DNA of 64,000 nt. Source: Knoxdaviesia capensis. Lineage: Eukaryota; Ascomycota; Sordariomycetes; Microascales; Gondwanamycetaceae. The notes under the pieces are model-generated. The model saw only the letters and a program-made list of their open reading frames with translations, did not search any database and had not been told where the DNA came from. Made by a program: the position numbers and the translations under genes. This document shows, piece after piece, positions 60,201 to 64,000 of this stretch (its first letter is position 1; each line of letters opens with the position of its first letter). The stretch is from the NCBI GenBank assembly GCA_001510575.1, contig LNGK01000004.1, positions 4,028,667 to 4,092,666 of the forward strand, given 5' to 3'.

Positions 60201-61447
60201 ATGGTTCCCCGAATACTGACGAGACGACCTTTTCGAGATACCTGGGCGTACGGCCTGCTCTCCGGACTGGTGATGGTGATGCTCGGGTATACACTCTCCG
60301 ACATTATCAGTTTCTATGTGGTGTCGGGGACCCGTGTAGTTGGGGGAGGCGCGGGGTTGTCTCTTGCCCGGCGGCAAACGTGGACCGGACTTGTGGCCCA
60401 CGACCTGTCGGAATACGGATGTCGGCCGATTATCTTCATCTATGCACGCGAGACGATTGCACCCGGGAACATGGTACGAGCTATCGGGGTGACCGGGGAA
60501 TCTGGGGACATGCAAACAGCTGACATTGCGTGTGCTACCTATAGGGCTTCTGGGTCGGACCGCAGATATCCAACGGCCTCAAACTGTACTTCGGAGAAGC
60601 CAACGTCGCGACACAGGGGGTCGACTACCTCAGCCTGATCACCAGCAACTTCTTCACCGGCGGAGCACCCGCGGTCGGCATCTACCTGATGCAGACGCTG
60701 CTGACGACCGCGGCGACCACATGCCCGGACTCGCGCATCGTGGCGGCGGGCTACAGCCAGGGCGCAGCGCTCACGCACCGCGCGATCCAGGGCGTGGCCG
60801 AGGACGTCAAGCAGCGCATCGTGGCCGCGGTGACGCTGGGCGACACGCAGGCGCTGCAGGACCAGGGCGTGATCCCGGGGTTCCCGCCCGCCAAGACGCT
60901 GATCATCTGCAACACCGGCGACGTCATCTGCTCCGGCACGCTGTGGGTGCTGCCGGTGCACTTCGACTATACGCGGCGCGTGCCTGAGGCGCTGTACTTT
61001 ATGATCACGCGTATCTTGACGTCGAATCTGACGCAGCCGCTTCGCGGGCTGGGCGATGGGGGTGCTGGTGGGGGTGGGCCGGGGGTGGTTGCGCCGGTTC
61101 CGTTGCCGACGGTGTTGCCGACGGGGGCGGGGGAGTCTCTGTATCGGCCGATAGCGACGACGGCTGCGAATACAACAGCCAGTGTGGTTGCAGCTGCTTC
61201 CAGTGCGACCAGCTTCAGCGGGACAGCCTCAAGGACAGGGAGCTCAAGAACACGAACATCAAGTCCGGCAAGCATAAGTCCGGCAGTCTCAAGCACAACT
61301 AGTCTGGCGACACACGTGGCGCCCACAACAGTTTCGCGGGGACCAACTTCAAGGATAGCGACTTCGAAACCAGCGTCTTCGAAACCATTGTCTTCGAGTG
61401 CGGTTCCGAGCAAGACGTCGGCGACGATTGGGGCGGCAGGGGAATAG
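60201..61447 (+). CDS. Carbohydrate esterase family 5 (cutinase-like) esterase
   Basis: Two exons, 60201-60473 and 60545-61447, give 391 residues; the 71-nt intron (GTACGA donor, GCTGAC branch, TAG acceptor) is phase 0. The CE5 triad is complete: S162 in GYSQG, D217 in NTGDVICSG and H230 in LPVHFDY. The strand before the intron reads CRPIIFIYARETIAPGNM; the ARET motif at the oxyanion position is like acetylxylan esterases, while the rest resembles cutinases, so the substrate (cutin, polyester or acetylated glycan) is open. After about residue 265 comes a Gly-rich linker, then a long Ser/Thr-rich tail, probably O-glycosylated. The N-terminus is doubtful: the chosen start gives an Arg-rich start and a long hydrophobic stretch (LLSGLVMVMLGYTLSD), not a classic signal peptide, and an undetected first exon is possible. 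The gene converges with the CFEM gene. Confidence 0.8.
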
Positions 61448-61781
61448 TGGTGAGGCGCATCAGTTGCGGACGAGAAGCCATTGAGTCGCAATCAGAGTGG
61501 AGGGTTATCACGGGGCCTAATTCACGGAGGAGGGCTCTTGGGCCGGGCTGTCGAGTCCAGGGTTTAATGTTGAGGGCAACGAAAGAGTTAAGAACCACTA
61601 TATGTCGGGTTGAGTATATGTATATCATGGTAGTACACTAAAACAAGAGGTACACAATTCTTTTCAATAGCCACATAAAAACATCAGCACATCGCACCCT
61701 CCCAAAGCCCACGATCCAAAATTACCACCACAAACATGAAAAAACACAAGTACATTAAGTCAACAAGTCAGGGCTTAGCAT
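61448..61781. other. Convergent intergenic region
   Basis: This 334-nt gap separates the stop codons of the CE5 (+) and CFEM (-) genes. It is A-rich toward the CFEM end and contains no gene. Confidence 0.6.
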
Positions 61782-62408
61782 TTAGAAGGCAGCGAGGGCA
61801 GCCATGGCAGCAAGAGCACCAATGCCGGGAATGAAGGTGGCAGCAGCAGCGCCGGGCGACGAAGTGGTGGAGACCTCGGCGGCGGTGGCGGAGGTGGACT
61901 CAGCAGTAGCGGTCGGGGTGGACGACTCGGTCTCGGCGGCGGTGGCGGTGGTCTCGGACTCGGCGGCCGTGGTGGACTCAGCGGCGGCAGCGGTCGACGA
62001 CGACGACGAGGACTCCGGGGCGGCAGTGGCCTCGGCGTTGTGCAGCGAAGTGGCGTCGCTGCAGTAGGGGATGGCGGCGGGGAGAACGTCGACTGGACTG
62101 GAAGTTAGCGGGACAGCTCTTTGCGGTGGCTCGGGGGCATTCGTGAGATCCGAAAAGACTGCAATTGGAGACTTACTGATGGCAACGTCGGCGCCGCAGG
62201 CCTGGATCACGCAGTTCTGGGCGGCGGTGGTGATGGCCTCATAGGTGGCCTGGACGCAGATGCACCACGAATCGTCAATGGTGCAGGTCGAGGCGGAGGA
62301 GACGCCCTGGGTCAGGCACTGCACCGAGCACTCGGGGAAGTAGTCCTCGACCTTGATCTGGGCAGCAGCCAGCGAGGCGGAGGCGAGGATGATGGACGAG
62401 ACCTTCAT
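61782..62408 (-). CDS. CFEM-domain GPI-anchored protein
   Basis: Two exons, 62408-62177 and 62092-61782, give 180 residues. Signal peptide 1-16 (ending SLAAA). The CFEM domain spans about 20-95 with all eight cysteines (ECSVQC, STC, DSWC, ICVQ, NC, AC and, after the splice, PYC) and an Asp in TIDDSWC at the position that binds haem iron in Candida Csa2/Rbt5-type proteins. A Ser/Thr/Ala-rich stalk and a hydrophobic C-terminal tail (IPGIGALAAMAALAAF) indicate GPI anchoring to membrane or wall. CFEM proteins serve in haem or iron capture, wall stability or host interaction; which applies is unknown. The 84-nt intron (GTAAGT, GCTAAC, CAG) is a multiple of three without a stop, so an unspliced message would encode a 28-residue insert before the last cysteine. 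Confidence 0.9.
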   Translation of the reverse strand: MKVSSIILASASLAAAQIKVEDYFPECSVQCLTQGVSSASTCTIDDSWCICVQATYEAITTAAQNCVIQACGADVAISKSPIAVFSDLTNAPEPPQRAVPLTSSPVDVLPAAIPYCSDATSLHNAEATAAPESSSSSSTAAAAESTTAAESETTATAAETESSTPTATAESTSATAAEVSTTSSPGAAAATFIPGIGALAAMAALAAF

Positions 62409-64000
62409 GGTGACTAGAAGTAGGCGGTGGAGAGGGAGACTGTGTGAGGTGTATGTACTATGACGAGATGAGGAAGTAGTGACAGATGTCAGAAGACGGG
62501 AGAAGCAGTGGTGGATGGAGGAGAAGCAAGAGAGTTGCAGTGACAAGAAGAGGGAAGAAGAGAGGAGAAGAGGAGAAGAGAAGGAAAAAAGAGAAAGAAA
62601 AAAAGAAAAGAAAAAGAAGAGGGGAAGGGGGAGAAGGTAGCTCCAGCAGCTCCACGAAGGGTGGATGCCGAGAGAGCAAAAGGTATTAATTGTTGCTTCT
62701 TCGCAGGTGTGGCACTGGGGTCTTCGGGGGAAACCGTCCTAAGCTTTCCACCCAGTAATGCAGCTAATACAATACACAAACAGGTACGGGCGGGTACCTC
62801 TCAGAGGCAGTGAGCGCCGGGCAGGGATCCAAGCATGTGGCTTCTCTCTCGTCGACATTGCGCCGTCATAGTAGTGCCGACGGGGTCTACGGGTGGCGGG
62901 AAGAGAGAGGGCAGGGCAGCTGGAGGTAAGAAAAAAAAAAAAAAGAGGAAAATTGGGGTATGTCATCAGGACTAATTGGATTGTGCCCCTGTTGGTGTAA
63001 TTTCGGGGTCCCTGTGCGGGTGGTGCGGTACGAGAGACATGCGGCGGAACGACCAGATCGGAGAGGGAGGGGAAGTGGAGAGGTGGTGATGAATGTCTTT
63101 TTTTTTTTTTTTTCTATTTCCTTCTAATACTCCAACCTTCTTTCCCTTCCAGGCTGATGGAATGGGAATTAATCTGCTGAAATACTTCCTGTTCATTTAT
63201 TCCATGTACCACTACATATATTATTGATTTGATCGGCACCCGTGGATACTCAGAGCCGCCAACCAGGTACGTCCTTCGAGCCACTCGATCCGAGGATTCC
63301 ACGCCCCCAACTTCTGGTAGTGTTCCCGCACTATTCGAAGGTGGACTCAGGCCAAGGTGACAGTCACCTTACACAAGTTCCCCCAGCACTGTACACTCGA
63401 TACAGTACACTACATACAGCATCGACAAGGAGAGGTACAGTAAGTGTATACATTTCACTTGGGCTCTCCCCCAGACGTGAAGGACCGACTTTGACCTTGC
63501 CAGCCGTCTGAAGAGCGGAGAATTGGAGGTACGCATACTTATACCCAAACGGTACTAGACCACCGATGAATTTGCTCGTATGGTTGGCTTGCTGGTGTGT
63601 TTTGGGGGGGCCGAGATAGCTTGTGTTGTTTTTTTCCAGGGAAACCAGTTGAGTGCGCCCTCATCCCACCATCCCCTAAAAGCAGAAAGCATTGGCCTAG
63701 CCAGTGGCCATTGATAGCTTACTGGAGCTTGGGATGGCTGGTGTGATTGGGGTGATGTGACCCTACCGATTGCTGCTTCTGGAAGAGGTAGGTAAGGGTT
63801 TGATAGGGTGCTTAACCGAGAGGTGGTGAAGCAGGGGATCGATTAGATGGGCTTATTGGCCAACAAGTGCGAAAGTGAAGAAGAAGGCAGGGGGAAAAAA
63901 CGAACAGAAAAAGGCCAACCAAACGTTCACCTATCAGCCGCCGTCCGAGCTCGGGGTATTATCACAGGAACTGGAAGAGTAATACTCGTATGAGACACAA
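62409..64000. other. Promoter of the CFEM gene and right-hand flank
   Basis: 62480-62640 is strongly C/T-rich on the minus strand, a typical leader for the CFEM gene. Further right are a T run at 63098-63113, TACAGTAC-type motifs at 63388-63432 and no convincing coding sequence up to the window end. Confidence 0.5.

Overview
This window is chromosomal DNA of a filamentous ascomycete, most likely a member of the Eurotiales (Aspergillus/Penicillium group). The evidence is: short spliceosomal introns with GTAAGT-like donors and CTAAC/CTGAC branch sites, a GC-rich third codon position, promoters that are pyrimidine-rich on the coding strand, and a fungal gene set (Crh-type glucanosyltransferase, CFEM protein, carbohydrate esterase family 5 enzyme, Rax1-type RGS protein, Sec74-type ARF exchange factor). 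No rRNA, tRNA, CRISPR array or intact transposon could be supported. Genus and species cannot be fixed from the sequence alone.

Layout. 0-5.4 kb: a GH5_12 steryl-glucosidase/glucosylceramidase (+) converges on a four-exon Rax1/RgsD-like RGS membrane protein (-). 5.4-13.1 kb: a 7.7 kb stretch with no convincing gene. 13.1-17.3 kb: an orphan GC-rich gene (+) tail-to-tail with a nucleotidyltransferase-fold gene (-), then a GT25-like type II Golgi glycosyltransferase (-). 17.3-21.8 kb: no gene. 21.8-32.0 kb: a Crh-family GH16 cell-wall transglycosylase (+), an F-box-like protein (-) and a 1621-residue Sec7+PH ARF exchange factor (-). 32.0-37.7 kb: no gene. 37.7-40.8 kb: a seven-exon alkaline ceramidase (+) with long introns. 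40.8-48.7 kb: a 7.9 kb stretch with no gene, in front of a C2H2 zinc-finger regulator (48.7-51.0 kb, +). 52.8-53.1 kb: a 78-residue membrane protein (-). 55.8-62.4 kb: a compact block of surface or secreted functions: a membrane-anchored histidine acid phosphatase-like protein (+), an MFS monocarboxylate-type transporter (-), a CE5 cutinase-like esterase (+) and a GPI-type CFEM protein (-).

Themes. Most recognised genes act at the membrane or cell surface. Two encode successive steps of sphingolipid catabolism (glycosyl-lipid hydrolysis, then ceramide hydrolysis), though 35 kb apart. Cell-wall remodelling (Crh, GT25), polarity and trafficking (Rax1, Sec74) and nutrient uptake (phosphatase, transporter, esterase, CFEM) fill out the set. 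All multi-exon models below were spliced by hand, and exon lengths sum to whole codons in every case.

Main points for follow-up: a histidine phosphatase whose usual HD pair reads YD; a CE5 esterase with an ARET-type oxyanion motif and an atypical N-terminus; a nucleotidyltransferase-fold orphan paired with another orphan, each with a telomere-like motif upstream; a ceramidase gene with oversized introns; and recurrent short palindromes in the gene-free stretches. I did not find a clear-cut new multi-gene system.
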